Part shown: piece after piece, positions 1-9,624 of the stretch
How the letters are laid out: each line of letters begins with the position of its first letter
How positions within the stretch are numbered: position 1 is the stretch's first letter
Origin: Pseudomonas sp. 10-1B
GTDB taxonomy: Bacteria; Pseudomonadota; Gammaproteobacteria; Pseudomonadales; Pseudomonadaceae
DNA: 64,000 nucleotides
Assembly (NCBI RefSeq): GCF_000935045.1
Contig: NZ_JYKS01000035.1
Coordinates: forward strand, 1-64,000
Direction of reading: 5' to 3'
Notes under the pieces: generated by a model
Seen by the model: only the letters and a program-made list of their open reading frames with translations
Databases searched by the model: none
What the model was told of the DNA's origin: nothing
Translations under genes and position numbers: made by a program

Positions 1-360
1 TTGGATGGGTATCAGGGCTGACAGGTGCATGCCTTGGGTTTTCCAGCGCCTGTGAGATCGAGCGCCGCCCGCGCGGCGCATCGCCGGCAAGCCGGCTCCC
101 ACATCTGTTTCGGGCCAGTCTCTCCTGTGAATTCACCTCTGCACGCCTTGTTTGTTCCCTTCGATATTGAAGGTGTCGCCTCTGCCTTTCATCAATATCC
201 AGCCATGCACCAAGGGTGCGCGCGCCTAAGGTGCAGGAGTAACTGGCCCGAAACAGATGTAGGAGCCGGCTTGCCGGCGATGCGCCGCGCGGGCGGCGCT
301 CGATCTCACAGGCGCTGGAAAACCCAAGGCATGCACCTGTCAGCCCTGATACCCATCCAA
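1..360. repeat. Long inverted-repeat element, copy 1 (119-bp arms)
   Basis: Positions 1-119 are the reverse complement of 242-360 with, by eye, a single mismatch, separated by a 122-base spacer (120-241). Each arm holds, from outside in, one 33-bp unit, a GC-rich palindrome (GCGCCGC-ccgc-GCGGCGC), a REP-like palindrome (ccggcaagccgg) and the motif cgggccagt. The spacer resembles the spacer of the copy at 23492-23840. No ORF in it looks like a protein. The left arm begins at the first base of the window, so the element may extend further. MITE-like origin is an inference; no transposase or target duplication is visible. Confidence 0.85.
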
Positions 361-525
361 GGCATGCACCTGTCAGCCCTGATACCCATCCAAGGCATGC
401 ACCTGTCAGCCCTGATACCCATCCAAGGCATGCACCTGTCAGCCCTGATACCCATCCAAAGCATGCACCTGTCAGCCCTGATACCAACCCAAGGCATGCA
501 CCTGCCGCCTCTGATGCGAACCCAA
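328..525. repeat. 33-bp direct tandem repeat array, six units
   Basis: Units start at 328, 361, 394, 427, 460 and 493, each beginning (g/a)gcatgcacctg. The first four are identical, the fifth has a few changes and the sixth is clearly diverged; a partial seventh starts at 526. Because 33 is a multiple of three, ORFs stay open across the array on both strands, but the 11-residue repeats they encode look like artefacts. The array ends about 100 bp before the exbB-like start codon, so any promoter for that operon must lie in 526-620 or within the repeats. The first unit is also part of the right arm of the inverted repeat. Confidence 0.9.
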
Positions 526-625
526 GGCATACCCACCAGCCCCCACCAACTCCCTGACCTCCGGCAGATGAGCCCCCGGCGCTCCTATGGTAGAGTGGCG
601 GCCTTTTTCCGAAGGGGCGTTTACT

Positions 626-1261
626 GTGTGGGAATTGGTCAAGTCCGGTGGTTGGATGATGCTGCCGATCATTCTGAGCTCCATCGCTGCCATGGCTATC
701 GTCGTCGAGCGCCTGTGGACCCTGCGTGCCAGCCGCGTCACCCCGCCGCACCTGCTGGGCCAGGTGTGGATGTGGATCAAGGACAAACAACTCACCAGTG
801 ACAAGCTCAAGGCCCTGCGCGCCGATTCGCCACTGGGCGAAATTCTCGCTGCGGGCCTGGCCAACTCGCGCCATGGCCGCGAAATCATGAAAGAGTGCAT
901 CGAGGAGGCCGCTTCGCGCGTCATCCACGAGCTGGAGCGCTACATCAGCACCCTCGGCACCATCGCCGCCATGGCCCCGCTGCTGGGCCTGCTGGGCACC
1001 GTGCTGGGCATGATCGACATCTTCAGCGCTTTCATGGGCTCGCAGATGACCGCCAATGCCGCGGTGCTGGCCGGTGGTATCTCCAAGGCCCTGGTTACCA
1101 CGGCGGCCGGTCTGATGGTCGGTATCCCGGCGGTGTTCTTCCACCGTTTCCTGCAGCGCCGCATCGATGAGCTGGTGGTGGGCATGGAACAGGAGGCGAT
1201 CAAACTGGTGGAAGTGATCCAGGGCGACCGTGAAGTGGAAGTGGCCGGAGGCAAGGCGTGA
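626..1261 (+). CDS. exbB: MotA/TolQ/ExbB family proton channel protein
   Basis: Inner-membrane subunit of a proton-conducting ExbB/ExbD (TolQ/TolR) channel that uses proton motive force to energise outer-membrane transport or envelope functions. The 211-residue protein has an N-terminal membrane segment (about residues 8-28, GGWMMLPIILSSIAAM), a cytoplasmic loop, and two C-terminal membrane segments, including the conserved family stretch APLLGLLGTVLGMI. I chose the GTG at 626 because GAAGGG lies about nine bases upstream and the membrane segment then starts near the N-terminus; an ATG at 587 would add 13 residues without a good ribosome site. It overlaps exbD by four bases. It heads an envelope and lipid A operon and has no TonB or Pal partner nearby, so its client is unknown. 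Confidence 0.9.
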   Translation: MWELVKSGGWMMLPIILSSIAAMAIVVERLWTLRASRVTPPHLLGQVWMWIKDKQLTSDKLKALRADSPLGEILAAGLANSRHGREIMKECIEEAASRVIHELERYISTLGTIAAMAPLLGLLGTVLGMIDIFSAFMGSQMTANAAVLAGGISKALVTTAAGLMVGIPAVFFHRFLQRRIDELVVGMEQEAIKLVEVIQGDREVEVAGGKA

Positions 1262-1692
1262 AGTTCCGGCGCAATCGCCAGCGGGAGAACGTCGACATCA
1301 ACCTGGCGTCACTGATAGACGTGGTGTTCGTCCTGCTGCTGTTCTTCGTGGTCACCACCACCTTCACCCGCGAGACCCAGCTGCGTGTCGAGCTGCCCGA
1401 GGCCGTCAGCGCCGAGCATGCGCCGGCCGACCAGGGCAAACTGGTGGAAATCACCATCAGCGCCGAAGGCGTGTACTCGGTGAACAACCACCTACTGCCC
1501 AAGAGCGACCTGGCCACCTTGAGCGAAGCGATCGAGCGTGAATCGGGTGGCGACAACAAGCTGCCGCTGGCCATCAGCGCCGACGGCAAGACCCCGCACC
1601 AGGCTGTGGTCACCGCGATGGATGCCGCCGGCAAGCTCGGTTTCAGCCAATTGCGCATGACCACCGTCGAGGCGGCTCAGGGAACGCCTTGA
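1258..1692 (+). CDS. exbD: ExbD/TolR family channel partner protein
   Basis: Partner of the upstream ExbB-like protein. ExbD/TolR proteins have one N-terminal membrane helix carrying an essential aspartate and a periplasmic domain. Here residues about 10-37 read [22 protein letters not shown], with the conserved Asp in the helix. The rest (to residue 144) is a soluble domain of normal family length. The start is a GTG in a GTGA overlap with the exbB stop, implying translational coupling. The stop overlaps the ATG of lpxK. The same exbB-exbD-lpxK order occurs in other gammaproteobacteria. Confidence 0.9.
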   Translation: MKFRRNRQRENVDINLASLIDVVFVLLLFFVVTTTFTRETQLRVELPEAVSAEHAPADQGKLVEITISAEGVYSVNNHLLPKSDLATLSEAIERESGGDNKLPLAISADGKTPHQAVVTAMDAAGKLGFSQLRMTTVEAAQGTP

Positions 1693-2693
1693 TGGCCTTT
1701 GCCGACCGCCTGCTCGCTGCCTGGTACGCCGGGCACCCGGCGCTGGCGCTGCTGCGTCCGCTGGAGGCCTTGTACCGCTGCGTGGTCACGCGCAAGCGGG
1801 CCCGTTTTCTCAGTGGCGAAAGTGCCAGCTACCGGGCGCCGGTGCCGGTCATCGTGGTGGGCAACATCACCGTGGGCGGCACCGGCAAGACGCCGATGAT
1901 TCTCTGGCTGATCGAGCACTGCCGTCAGCAGGGGCTGAAAGTAGGCGTGGTCAGCCGTGGTTATGGTGCCAAGCCGCCGCAGTTGCCCTGGCGCGTGCAG
2001 CCCGACCAGCGCGCCGAACAGGCCGGTGACGAGCCGCTGTTGATCGTGCAGCGCACCGGCGTGCCGCTGATGATCGACCCCGACCGCTCCCGCGCGGTAC
2101 AGGCGCTGCTGGCCAGTGAGCCACTCGACCTGATCCTGTGTGACGACGGCATGCAGCACTACCGCCTGGCCCGTGACCTGGAGCTGGTGCTGATCGACGC
2201 CGCCCGTGGCCTGGGTAACGGGCGCTGCCTGCCCGCCGGCCCCTTGCGAGAGCCCACCGAGCGCCTGCAAGAAGCTGATGCCGTTCTGTTCAATGGTGCT
2301 GATGGCGACCGCGCGGACGGGTTTGGCTTTCGCCTGCAACCGTCTGCGCTGGTCAACCTGCGCAGCGGCGAGCGCCGCGCACTCGACCATTTCCCCGCCG
2401 GCCAGCATCTGCACGCGGTAGCCGGCATCGGCAACCCGCAACGTTTCTTCAATACCCTGCTGGGGCTAAACTGGCAGCCGCTGCCGCACCCCTTTGCCGA
2501 CCATGCACAATTCAGCGCCCAGAGCCTGGCCTTCAGCCCGCCACTGCCGCTGGTCATGACCGAGAAGGACGCAGTGAAATGCCGGTCGTTCGCCGCCGAT
2601 GACTGGTGGTACCTGGCCGTGGAAGCACAGCCCACGCCGGCATTCAGCGCCTGGTTCGACAGCCAGCTGCAACGCTTGCTGTGCAAGCCCTGA
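1692..2693 (+). CDS. lpxK: Tetraacyldisaccharide 4'-kinase LpxK
   Basis: Phosphorylates the 4' position of the lipid A disaccharide intermediate with ATP, the sixth step of lipid A synthesis, at the inner membrane. The 333-residue protein has the LpxK P-loop [12 protein letters not shown] at about residues 57-68, preceded by the hydrophobic N-terminal helix that anchors the family to membrane. The start ATG overlaps the exbD stop (TGATG); the TTG three bases earlier is in frame but less likely. Nearby kdsB, which activates Kdo, fits a lipopolysaccharide-precursor operon. Confidence 0.95.
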   Translation: MAFADRLLAAWYAGHPALALLRPLEALYRCVVTRKRARFLSGESASYRAPVPVIVVGNITVGGTGKTPMILWLIEHCRQQGLKVGVVSRGYGAKPPQLPWRVQPDQRAEQAGDEPLLIVQRTGVPLMIDPDRSRAVQALLASEPLDLILCDDGMQHYRLARDLELVLIDAARGLGNGRCLPAGPLREPTERLQEADAVLFNGADGDRADGFGFRLQPSALVNLRSGERRALDHFPAGQHLHAVAGIGNPQRFFNTLLGLNWQPLPHPFADHAQFSAQSLAFSPPLPLVMTEKDAVKCRSFAADDWWYLAVEAQPTPAFSAWFDSQLQRLLCKP

Positions 2694-2736
2694 GCCCGTT
2701 TTCATTTCTGGCCATCTGGCCTAAAGGAAGCCTTCA

Positions 2737-2922
2737 ATGGACACCAAACTGCTCGATATCCTGGCCTGCCCGATCACCAAGGGCCCGCTCAAGCTTAGTG
2801 CCGACAAGACCGAGCTGATCAGCAAGGGCGCCGGCCTGGCCTACCCGATTCGCGACGGTATCCCGGTCATGCTGGAAAGCGAGGCGCGCACCCTGACCGA
2901 TGACGAGCGCCTGGACAAATGA
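2737..2922 (+). CDS. ycaR: Trm112/YcaR-like small protein (UPF0434)
   Basis: A 61-residue protein of the YcaR/Trm112-like family, usually found between lpxK and kdsB. The sequence begins [18 protein letters not shown] and contains the [12 protein letters not shown] stretch characteristic of the family. Family members have a zinc-ribbon-like fold, but this one has only one cysteine, so zinc binding is unlikely. A GGAAG ribosome site lies upstream (about 2727). The stop overlaps the kdsB start (ATGA). Function in bacteria is not established. Confidence 0.9.
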   Translation: MDTKLLDILACPITKGPLKLSADKTELISKGAGLAYPIRDGIPVMLESEARTLTDDERLDK

Positions 2923-3683
2923 GCCTGAACTTCACCGTGGTGATCCCTGCCCGCCTGCGCTCCACGCGCTTGCCTGGCAAGCCGCTGCTGGCCATTGCCG
3001 GCAAGCCGATGGTGCAGCATGTGTGGGAACAGGCGCGCAAGAGCGCTGCCAGCCGCGTGGTCATCGCCACTGACGACGCCAGCATCTTCGAGGCTTGCCA
3101 GGCATTTGGCGCCGAAGTGCTGATGACCCGTGTCGACCATGAGTCGGGCACCGACCGCCTGGCCGAAGTAGCCGCGCAACTGGGCCTGGCTGCCGATGCC
3201 ATCGTGGTCAACGTGCAAGGTGACGAGCCGCTGATCCCGCCGGTGATCATCGACCAGGTGGCGGCCAACCTGGCTGCGCATCCCGAAGCCGGTATCGCCA
3301 CCCTGGCCGAGCCGATCCACGAGCCGGAAACCGTGTTCAACCCCAACGCGGTCAAGGTGGTCAGCGACAAGAACGGCCTGGCCCTGACCTTCAGCCGAGC
3401 GCCGTTGCCCTGGGCCCGCGATGCTTTTGCCAAGGACCGCAACGTGCTGCCGGAGGGCGTGCCGTATCGCCGCCACATCGGCATGTACGCCTACCGCGTC
3501 GGCTTCCTCCAGGACTTTGTCAGCTGGGGCCCTTGCTGGCTCGAACAGAGCGAAGCGCTGGAGCAGTTGCGTGCCCTGTGGCACGGCGTGCGCATTCACG
3601 TCGAGGACGCCATCGAGGCGCCTGCCGTAGGTGTGGATACCCCTGAAGATCTGGAGCGCGTACGGCGCTTGCTGGAGGCCTGA
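2919..3683 (+). CDS. kdsB: 3-deoxy-manno-octulosonate cytidylyltransferase KdsB
   Basis: Activates Kdo to CMP-Kdo, the donor for attaching Kdo to lipid A in the cytoplasm. The 254-residue length is standard. The N-terminal nucleotide-binding signature [17 protein letters not shown] is at residues 6-22, and [10 protein letters not shown] follows near residue 98. It starts with ATG overlapping the ycaR stop and ends overlapping the phosphatase start (TGATG), so it is part of a tightly coupled operon. Confidence 0.96.
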   Translation: MSLNFTVVIPARLRSTRLPGKPLLAIAGKPMVQHVWEQARKSAASRVVIATDDASIFEACQAFGAEVLMTRVDHESGTDRLAEVAAQLGLAADAIVVNVQGDEPLIPPVIIDQVAANLAAHPEAGIATLAEPIHEPETVFNPNAVKVVSDKNGLALTFSRAPLPWARDAFAKDRNVLPEGVPYRRHIGMYAYRVGFLQDFVSWGPCWLEQSEALEQLRALWHGVRIHVEDAIEAPAVGVDTPEDLERVRRLLEA

Positions 3684-4147
3684 TGCGCGTCCTGTTCGTG
3701 TGCCTGGGCAACATCTGCCGCTCGCCCACTGCCGAAGGCGTGCTGCGCCATCAATTGCAGGCCGCCGGGCTTGCCGACAGGGTGCAGGTGGCCTCTGCTG
3801 GCACCGGCGACTGGCACGTCGGCAAGGCACCTGACAGCCGTACCTGCAAGGCCGCACTGGCGCGCGGTTACGACCTGTCGCAGCAGCGCGCGCAACAGGT
3901 CACGGCGGCGCATTTTGCCGAGTACGACCTGATTCTGGCCATGGACGAGAGCAACCTCAGCCACCTGCGTGCCCTGCGCCCGCACACGGCAATGGGCGAG
4001 CTCGACCTATTCCTGCGCCGTTACGGAGCGGCGCTGGACGAAGTGCCAGACCCGTACTACGGCGGCGCCGACGGCTTCGAGCAAGTGCTCGACCTGGTCG
4101 AGGCGGCGTGCCAGGCGCTGGTGCTGGAAATCAAGGGGCGGTCATGA
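3683..4147 (+). CDS. Low-molecular-weight protein tyrosine phosphatase
   Basis: A cytoplasmic LMW-PTP of 154 residues. The signature CX5R loop is VCLGNICRS at residues 6-14 (nucleophile Cys7, Arg13) and the C-terminal general-acid motif DPYYGG is present. Such enzymes often dephosphorylate tyrosine kinases of polysaccharide export, but no kinase or export gene is adjacent here, so the substrate cannot be named. It overlaps both kdsB and murB. Confidence 0.9.
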   Translation: MRVLFVCLGNICRSPTAEGVLRHQLQAAGLADRVQVASAGTGDWHVGKAPDSRTCKAALARGYDLSQQRAQQVTAAHFAEYDLILAMDESNLSHLRALRPHTAMGELDLFLRRYGAALDEVPDPYYGGADGFEQVLDLVEAACQALVLEIKGRS

Positions 4148-5163
4148 CAGGGCAGTGGCAGGAGCAGGTATCGCTCAAGCCTTACAACACCTTCGGCATC
4201 GACGTGAAGGCGCGGTATTTCAGCCAGGCGCATGATGACGAGCAGGTACGCCAGGCACTGACGCAGGCGCACCAGCGCGGCCTGCCGGTGCTGGTGATCG
4301 GTGGCGGCAGCAACCTGCTGTTGACCGGCGATATCGACGCGCTGGTGCTGCACATGGCCAGCCGTGGCCGTCGCGTGCTAAGCGACGATGGCGAGCGCAT
4401 CGTGGTCGAGGCCGAGGCCGGTGAGCCTTGGCACCCGTTCGTGCAGTGGACGCTGGCGCAGGGCTATTGCGGGCTGGAGAACCTCAGCCTGATCCCCGGC
4501 ACCGTGGGCGCCGCGCCAATGCAGAACGTGGGGGCCTATGGGGTCGAGATCAAGGACGTGTTCGTTGGCCTGACCGCGCTGGATCGCGAAACTGGCGAGC
4601 TGCAGGACTTCGATCTGGCGGAATGTGCCTTCGGTTATCGCGACAGCCTGTTCAAGCGTAACCCTGGGCGCTGGTTGATCCTGCGCGTTCGGTTCGCCTT
4701 GAGTCGTACTTTGCAGGCCCACCTGGACTACGGCCCGGTGCGCCAACGCCTGGCGCAGCAGGGTGTGGCTACGCCGACTGCGCAGGCGATCAGTGATGCG
4801 ATCTGCAGCATTCGGCGCGAGAAGCTGCCGGACCCGGCAGAGCTGGGTAATGCTGGGAGCTTCTTCAAGAACCCGGTGGTATCGGCGCAACTGGTTGAGC
4901 GTATTCGTGCGCAGTACCCAGGCGTGGTGGCTTATCCCCAGGCTGATGGCCAGGTGAAGCTGGCGGCGGGCTGGTTGATCGAGCAGGCGGGCTGGAAGGG
5001 TTATCGCGAAGGTGATGCCGGGGTGCATCGTTTGCAGTCGCTGGTGCTGGTCAACTATGGCCAGGCGAGCGGGGGGCAGATGCATGCGCTGGCGCGACGG
5101 ATCCAGGCCGATATCCTTGAGCGGTTCGGGGTTGAGCTGGAGATGGAGCCTAACCTGTATTGA
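4144..5163 (+). CDS. murB: UDP-N-acetylenolpyruvoylglucosamine reductase MurB
   Basis: FAD- and NADPH-dependent reductase that produces UDP-MurNAc for peptidoglycan. The 339-residue protein starts VSLKPYNTFGIDV; the FAD-binding loop VIGGGSNLLL is near residue 55, and the catalytic motifs FGYRDSLFK and NAGSFFKNP (active-site Ser) follow. The length and the C-terminal substrate-binding domain indicate a type I (E. coli-like) MurB. The ATG at 4144 overlaps the phosphatase stop (ATGA). It is the last gene of the envelope operon, followed by a REP cluster. Confidence 0.96.
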   Translation: MTGQWQEQVSLKPYNTFGIDVKARYFSQAHDDEQVRQALTQAHQRGLPVLVIGGGSNLLLTGDIDALVLHMASRGRRVLSDDGERIVVEAEAGEPWHPFVQWTLAQGYCGLENLSLIPGTVGAAPMQNVGAYGVEIKDVFVGLTALDRETGELQDFDLAECAFGYRDSLFKRNPGRWLILRVRFALSRTLQAHLDYGPVRQRLAQQGVATPTAQAISDAICSIRREKLPDPAELGNAGSFFKNPVVSAQLVERIRAQYPGVVAYPQADGQVKLAAGWLIEQAGWKGYREGDAGVHRLQSLVLVNYGQASGGQMHALARRIQADILERFGVELEMEPNLY

Positions 5164-5167
5164 CTCG

Positions 5168-5485
5168 TTGCCTGTGCCGGCCTTTTCGCGGCTAAAGCCG
5201 CTCCCACAGGTATAGCGTGAGCCCGAAACCTGCACAGTACTGTGGGAGCGGCGGTGCGGCGATCCGATTCACCCGCGAAGAATCCAGCGCGGTGGATGGC
5301 ACCGGCTTTGCCGGTGTTCGCGGGCATGCCCGCTCCCACAGGTATAGCGTTAGCCCGAAACCTGCACAGTACCTGTGGGAGCGGGCGCGCCCGCGAAGAA
5401 TCCAACGGGGTGGATGGCACCGGCTCTGCCGGTGTTCGCGGCGCGGTGAGTGGAACTTTGCGTCGCGAGAGTGGGCTCCTACAGG
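5168..5485. repeat. REP cluster with 132-bp near-tandem duplication
   Basis: Intergenic region between convergent murB and rne. It contains several REP palindromes (cgcgg...ccgctcccacagg). The string ggtatagcgt..gcccgaaacctgcacagtac occurs at about 5209-5240 and again at 5341-5372, giving a 132-bp period. The block caccggc(t)ttgccggtgttcgcggg is also duplicated. No coding sequence is credible here. Confidence 0.85.
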
Positions 5486-5522
5486 AGGCGCGCCGCCGCT
5501 GACATGAAGTGATAGGCCAAGA

Positions 5523-5556
5523 AAAAGCCCCGCCAGTGCGAACTGGCGGGGCTTTT
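5523..5556. terminator. Rho-independent terminator of rne (possibly bidirectional)
   Basis: A 15-bp perfect stem, AAAAGCCCCGCCAGT paired with its complement around a GCGA loop, flanked by A and T runs on both strands. It lies 17 bases past the rne stop codon on the - strand and could also stop transcripts coming from murB. Confidence 0.9.
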
Positions 5557-5572
5557 CATTCAGCCTTGGTTA

Positions 5573-8500
5573 TCAACCGTGATGAGGCTTTTGCTCATCG
5601 GCGGTTTCCAGGGCTGGCTCTCCGGCGGCTGCAGCAGCTTCCTGCGCGGCTTTGGCAGCAGCCTCGGCCTCACGTTTGCGGCGGCGAACTTCACGCGGGT
5701 CATTCGGCGCACGGCCGTTGGCCAGCATGACCGTGGCAGGCTCTACCACGGCTGGGGCCGCGACCGGCGCAGGCTCGACAACCACAGGTGCAGGCTCGGC
5801 CACTACTTCTGGCTGGGCTTCGGCAACCGGGGCAGGCTGTTCGGCAGCCGGCGCGGCCTCGACCACAGTCGGGGCCTGCTCGATTTCACCGGCTTCGACA
5901 GCCGGCGCTTCTACCGGAGCTTCGGCAGCCACGGTCGGCTCGACAACAGGCGCTTCTTCGACGATCGGTTGTGGCGCGACTTCGACCACTGGCTCGGCAG
6001 TTGCCTCGACCACGGCCACAGGCTCGCTGACCAGCTGCTCGACCACTGGGGCCACGGCCACTTCTTCAACCTTGGCGACAGCTTCGACTTGCTCGACCTT
6101 TTCAGCCTGCTCAACCGGCTGGGCGGCTTCGCTGTTGTCGGTTGCTGCAGCGGCAACGACTTCAGCGGTGGCGCGCTCGGCCTGTTGGTTGGCCTGGGCC
6201 TCGGCATCGCTGCTGATGTTGCTGGTCGCGACAGCGGCAGTCACGGCCAGGCCGGCGGCCAGTTCGGCACCCAGCTCGGTGGCCTGGTGCTGTTGTGGCT
6301 GCTCTTCGCTGCCTTCTTCTTCGCCACCGTCGATCAGCTCGCCATTGGCATTGCGCTGACGTTCACGACGGTTGCTGCGACGACGCTGGCCACGGGAACG
6401 GCGGCGCGGGCGCTCGCCATCGGTGCCTTCCTGCTCGTCCTGCAGCAGTTCTTCGTTCGGCAGTTGCTCTTCGGCCAGCTCGGCAGCCTGCTCGGCCGCT
6501 TCTTCGGCGGCGCGTGGCTGGCGCTCTTCGCGTGGTGGGCGAGGGGCGCGTTCCTCACGTGGGGCACGCTCTTCGCGAGGGGCGCGTTCTTCACGCGGTG
6601 CACGCTCTTCGCGAGGGGCGCGTTCTTCGCGTGGTGCACGCTCTTCACGAGGGGCGCGTTCTTCGCGTGGTGCACGCTCTTCACGAGGGGCGCGCTCTTC
6701 ACGCGGTGCACGCTCTTCACGTGGCGCGCGTTCTTCGCGGGCTACACGTTCTTCACGTGGCTGGCGCTCTTCGCGTTCGGCCGGTGGGGTAGCGTCCAGC
6801 GGTTCGCGCAGTTCGCGTACGCGCTCTTCGCCACGGTTGCCGCGGCGGTCTTCGCGTGGCTGGCGTGGTGCACGTTCTTCCCGCGGTGCCCGCTCTTCGC
6901 GTGGGGCGCGTTCTTCACGTGGTGCACGTTCTTCGCGTGGCTGGCGCTCTTCGCGTGGCGCGCGCTCGGCACGCTCTTCACGCGGCTTGCGCTCTTCGTC
7001 GCGGCGGCCGTTGCGGTTGCGGCTTTGCTGGCGGCCGTTGCGGCGTTCTTCGTTGCGCGGGCTGCGCTCGGCGGCTGGCTTCTCGGCGGCGGTGACGACC
7101 GGCGCGGCGACAGGCTCTTCCTTGCCGGCGAACAGGCTGACCAGCGATTTCACCAGGCCCTTGAACAGGCTTGGTTCCGGAGCGCTCGGGGCAGGGGCGA
7201 CCGGGGCGGCAGGCTCTTCAGTGGCGGCAGGTACCGGTGCGTTGGCGCGGGCCGGGGCAGTCTTGACCGCGGCTTCCTGGCGCACCAGGGTGCGAGTGGC
7301 GGTCGGCTGCGGCGCCTCTTCGGTTTCGGCGGCGGCGATCTCGTAGCTGGACTGGTTGCTCAGCACTTCCGGGTTGTCGTCGCGCAGGCGCTGGACTTCG
7401 AAGTGCGGGGTTTCCAGGTGATCGTTCGGCAGGATGATGATGCGGGCACGGGTACGCAGTTCGATTTTGGTGATCGAGTTGCGCTTCTCGTTGAGCAGGA
7501 ACGCGGCCACCGGGATCGGCACCTGGGCACGCACTTCGGCGGTGCGGTCCTTCAGGGCTTCTTCTTCGATCAGGCGCAGGATGGCCAGCGACAGCGACTC
7601 GACGTCACGGATGATGCCGGTGCCGGAGCAGCGTGGGCAGACGATGCCGCTGCTTTCGCCCAGCGACGGGCGCAGGCGCTGACGGGACATTTCCAGCAGG
7701 CCGAAGCGCGAGATGCGGCCAACCTGCACGCGGGCGCGGTCGGCTTCCAGGCATTCACGCACGCGTTCTTCCACGGCGCGCTGGTTCTTCGCCGGGGTCA
7801 TGTCGATGAAGTCGATGACGATCAGGCCGCCGATGTCACGCAGGCGCAGCTGGCGGGCGATTTCCTCGGCCGCTTCCAGGTTGGTCTGCAGGGCGGTTTC
7901 TTCGATGTCGCTGCCTTTGGTGGCGCGCGCCGAGTTGATGTCGATGGACACCAGGGCCTCGGTCGGGTCGATCACGATCGAGCCGCCGGACGGCAGGTCG
8001 ACCACGCGCTGGAAGGCGGTCTCGATCTGGCTTTCGATCTGGAAGCGGTTGAACAGCGGTACGCTGTCTTCGTACAGCTTGACCTTGCTGGCGTACTGCG
8101 GCATCACCTGGCGGATGAAGGTCAGGGCTTCTTCCTGGGCGTCGATGCTGTCGATCAGCACTTCGCCGATGTCCTGGCGCAGATAATCGCGAATAGCGCG
8201 GATGATGACGTTGCTTTCCTGGTAGATCAGGAAGGGCGCGGTGCGGTCCAGGGACGCTTCCTTGATGGCGGTCCACAGCTGCAGCAGGTAGTCGAGGTCC
8301 CACTGCATTTCTTCGCTGCTGCGGCCAAGGCCCGCAGTGCGCACGATCAGGCCCATGTCGCCCGGTACGGTCAGGCCGTTCAGGGCTTCGCGCAGTTCGT
8401 TGCGCTCTTCGCCTTCGATGCGGCGGGAGATGCCACCGGCACGCGGGTTGTTGGGCATCAGCACCAGGTAGCGGCCGGCCAGGCTGATGAAGGTGGTGAG

Positions 8501-8839
8501 GGCGGCGCCTTTGTTGCCGCGCTCTTCCTTCTCGACCTGGACGATGACTTCCTGGCCTTCGCTGAGCACTTCCTTGATGTTGACCCGCCCTTCGGGGGTT
8601 TTCTTGAAGTATTCGCGGGAGATTTCTTTCAGCGGCAGAAAGCCGTGACGTTCGGAACCGAAGTCGACGAAGGCGGCTTCGAGGCTGGGTTCGATGCGGG
8701 TGATCTTGCCTTTGTAGATGTTGGCCTTTTTCTGCTCGCGCGCACCGGACTCGATGTCCAAGTCGTAGAGACGTTGGCCGTCCACCAGGGCTACACGCAA
8801 CTCTTCAGGTTGAGTCGCGTTAATCAGCATTCTTTTCAT
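5573..8839 (-). CDS. rne: Ribonuclease E
   Basis: Essential endoribonuclease and degradosome scaffold acting in mRNA decay and rRNA/tRNA processing. The 1088-residue protein has an N-terminal S1 RNA-binding domain (about 37-120), the catalytic DNase I-like region with Asp300 ([10 protein letters not shown]) and Asp343 (VIDFIDM), and the zinc-link CPRC (Cys401/Cys404). The C-terminal half is disordered: an Arg/Glu-rich hexapeptide repeat (REERAP) at about residues 640-775, then a Pro/Ala/Val/Glu-rich tail ending [12 protein letters not shown]. The start is the ATG of [10 protein letters not shown]; the upstream in-frame extension lacks conservation. It has a very long leader and is divergent from rluC. 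Confidence 0.96.
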   Translation of the reverse strand: MKRMLINATQPEELRVALVDGQRLYDLDIESGAREQKKANIYKGKITRIEPSLEAAFVDFGSERHGFLPLKEISREYFKKTPEGRVNIKEVLSEGQEVIVQVEKEERGNKGAALTTFISLAGRYLVLMPNNPRAGGISRRIEGEERNELREALNGLTVPGDMGLIVRTAGLGRSSEEMQWDLDYLLQLWTAIKEASLDRTAPFLIYQESNVIIRAIRDYLRQDIGEVLIDSIDAQEEALTFIRQVMPQYASKVKLYEDSVPLFNRFQIESQIETAFQRVVDLPSGGSIVIDPTEALVSIDINSARATKGSDIEETALQTNLEAAEEIARQLRLRDIGGLIVIDFIDMTPAKNQRAVEERVRECLEADRARVQVGRISRFGLLEMSRQRLRPSLGESSGIVCPRCSGTGIIRDVESLSLAILRLIEEEALKDRTAEVRAQVPIPVAAFLLNEKRNSITKIELRTRARIIILPNDHLETPHFEVQRLRDDNPEVLSNQSSYEIAAAETEEAPQPTATRTLVRQEAAVKTAPARANAPVPAATEEPAAPVAPAPSAPEPSLFKGLVKSLVSLFAGKEEPVAAPVVTAAEKPAAERSPRNEERRNGRQQSRNRNGRRDEERKPREERAERAPREERQPREERAPREERAPREERAPREERAPRQPREDRRGNRGEERVRELREPLDATPPAEREERQPREERVAREERAPREERAPREERAPREERAPREERAPREERAPREERAPREERAPREERAPREERAPREERAPRPPREERQPRAAEEAAEQAAELAEEQLPNEELLQDEQEGTDGERPRRRSRGQRRRSNRRERQRNANGELIDGGEEEGSEEQPQQHQATELGAELAAGLAVTAAVATSNISSDAEAQANQQAERATAEVVAAAATDNSEAAQPVEQAEKVEQVEAVAKVEEVAVAPVVEQLVSEPVAVVEATAEPVVEVAPQPIVEEAPVVEPTVAAEAPVEAPAVEAGEIEQAPTVVEAAPAAEQPAPVAEAQPEVVAEPAPVVVEPAPVAAPAVVEPATVMLANGRAPNDPREVRRRKREAEAAAKAAQEAAAAAGEPALETADEQKPHHG
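6530..6960 (-). repeat. Internal REERAP-coding tandem repeats in rne
   Basis: The rne coding strand here is a low-complexity array encoding roughly four and then about eleven consecutive or near-consecutive REERAP hexapeptides, separated by the segment around [15 protein letters not shown]. The underlying 18-bp unit is variable at third positions, so it is not a fresh duplication throughout. The equivalent region of E. coli RNase E (the Arg-rich RNA-binding segments) is not organised as such regular repeats. Confidence 0.85.
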
Positions 8840-9572
8840 GTTGTACCGTCGGTTTCCGGGCTGCCGGAAACGGCGTTCGGCACACACGACGTCTCATGGT
8901 CGGTGCCAAGGTGCGCAAAGGGTGGCCGGGCCACCCCCGTGTCGAGCGACGTTCGGCACCAGCCGGTTGCCCAGCCTGCCGTTGTCGCGACGACGCGTCC
9001 TGTTTGCTGCGGTGCCAACAAGGCCCCGGTGGCTTCGAATTGGAATCCGAATCAACCAAGCGGGCCTTGTGCACTCAGTCAGGAGGAGGAATCAACCGTC
9101 AGCCGTGGACACCCAGGGGGCATCTGTTCAGGACCTTATCCGCTCGCCAGCCGTTCAGTGGGCTGGTGGCCGGACGCGGTGCTACACGGTCCGAGGGCTG
9201 TGCATCTCCACCCTGCACGTATCCCTGATAATTCGGGTGCTGCCGCGCGCTGAATCCGCAACGGGTTGCATTTTTCGCCAGCGCAGGTTCTGCGCTGGCG
9301 CCATTCATGTCCAAGGCAGGTATTTCCGAAGCATTCGCCGGGCGTTGCGTGGAAGCGACGGGCGGGCAGAGGTGCTGCGAAAAGAATCGGGTAAGCAGGT
9401 GAAACACCGCACTTGTCGTTTTTTTCGGTCTTCTCTACACAGCGCTGGTGGCGATTCCAGGCAATTCGGTAAACTGGCGAAAACCCCGTAGGACGGCCTC
9501 GCGTCCTGGAGAATTGCGTTGGTCAGGGGCCGGCTCGAAGCCTGGTGCCGCTGGCCTGCCGCTTTTGGCGGC
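8840..9572 (-). promoter_or_regulatory. Long 5' leader of rne with stable hairpins
   Basis: The - strand from the candidate start site near 9573 to the rne ATG at 8839 is about 730 nt without a credible ORF. Two strong hairpins are visible: 9276-9300 (11-bp perfect stem, three-base loop) and 8852-8871 (GTTTCCGG / CCGGAAAC, four-base loop), which ends only 12 bases before the start codon. No strong Shine-Dalgarno sequence precedes the ATG. In E. coli the rne leader mediates autoregulation by RNase E cleavage, and a conserved rne leader motif has been described in Pseudomonadales; a similar role here is inference. Confidence 0.6.
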
Positions 9573-9579
9573 GTTCGCG

Positions 9580-9608
9580 ACTATAGCAGCAATGATTAAG
9601 TGCTTCAA
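9580..9608 (-). promoter_or_regulatory. Sigma70-like promoter for rne
   Basis: On the - strand TTGAAG (9608-9603) and TATAGT (9585-9580) are separated by exactly 17 bases. Transcription would start near 9573 and run into the rne leader. The -35 box lies only 30 bases from the rluC start on the other strand. Confidence 0.7.
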
Positions 9609-9624
9609 TTCCATAAAAAATTGT

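Noticed and set aside
25-801. ORF through the inverted repeat and 33-bp array encoding 11-residue repeats
   Set aside because: Open only because the period is a multiple of three; it is open on both strands and runs into exbB in another frame.
5579-9253. A 1224-codon ORF on the + strand opposite rne
   Set aside because: It is the antisense frame of rne, kept open by GC-rich codon bias and the in-frame repeats. Its translation is low-complexity, without domains.
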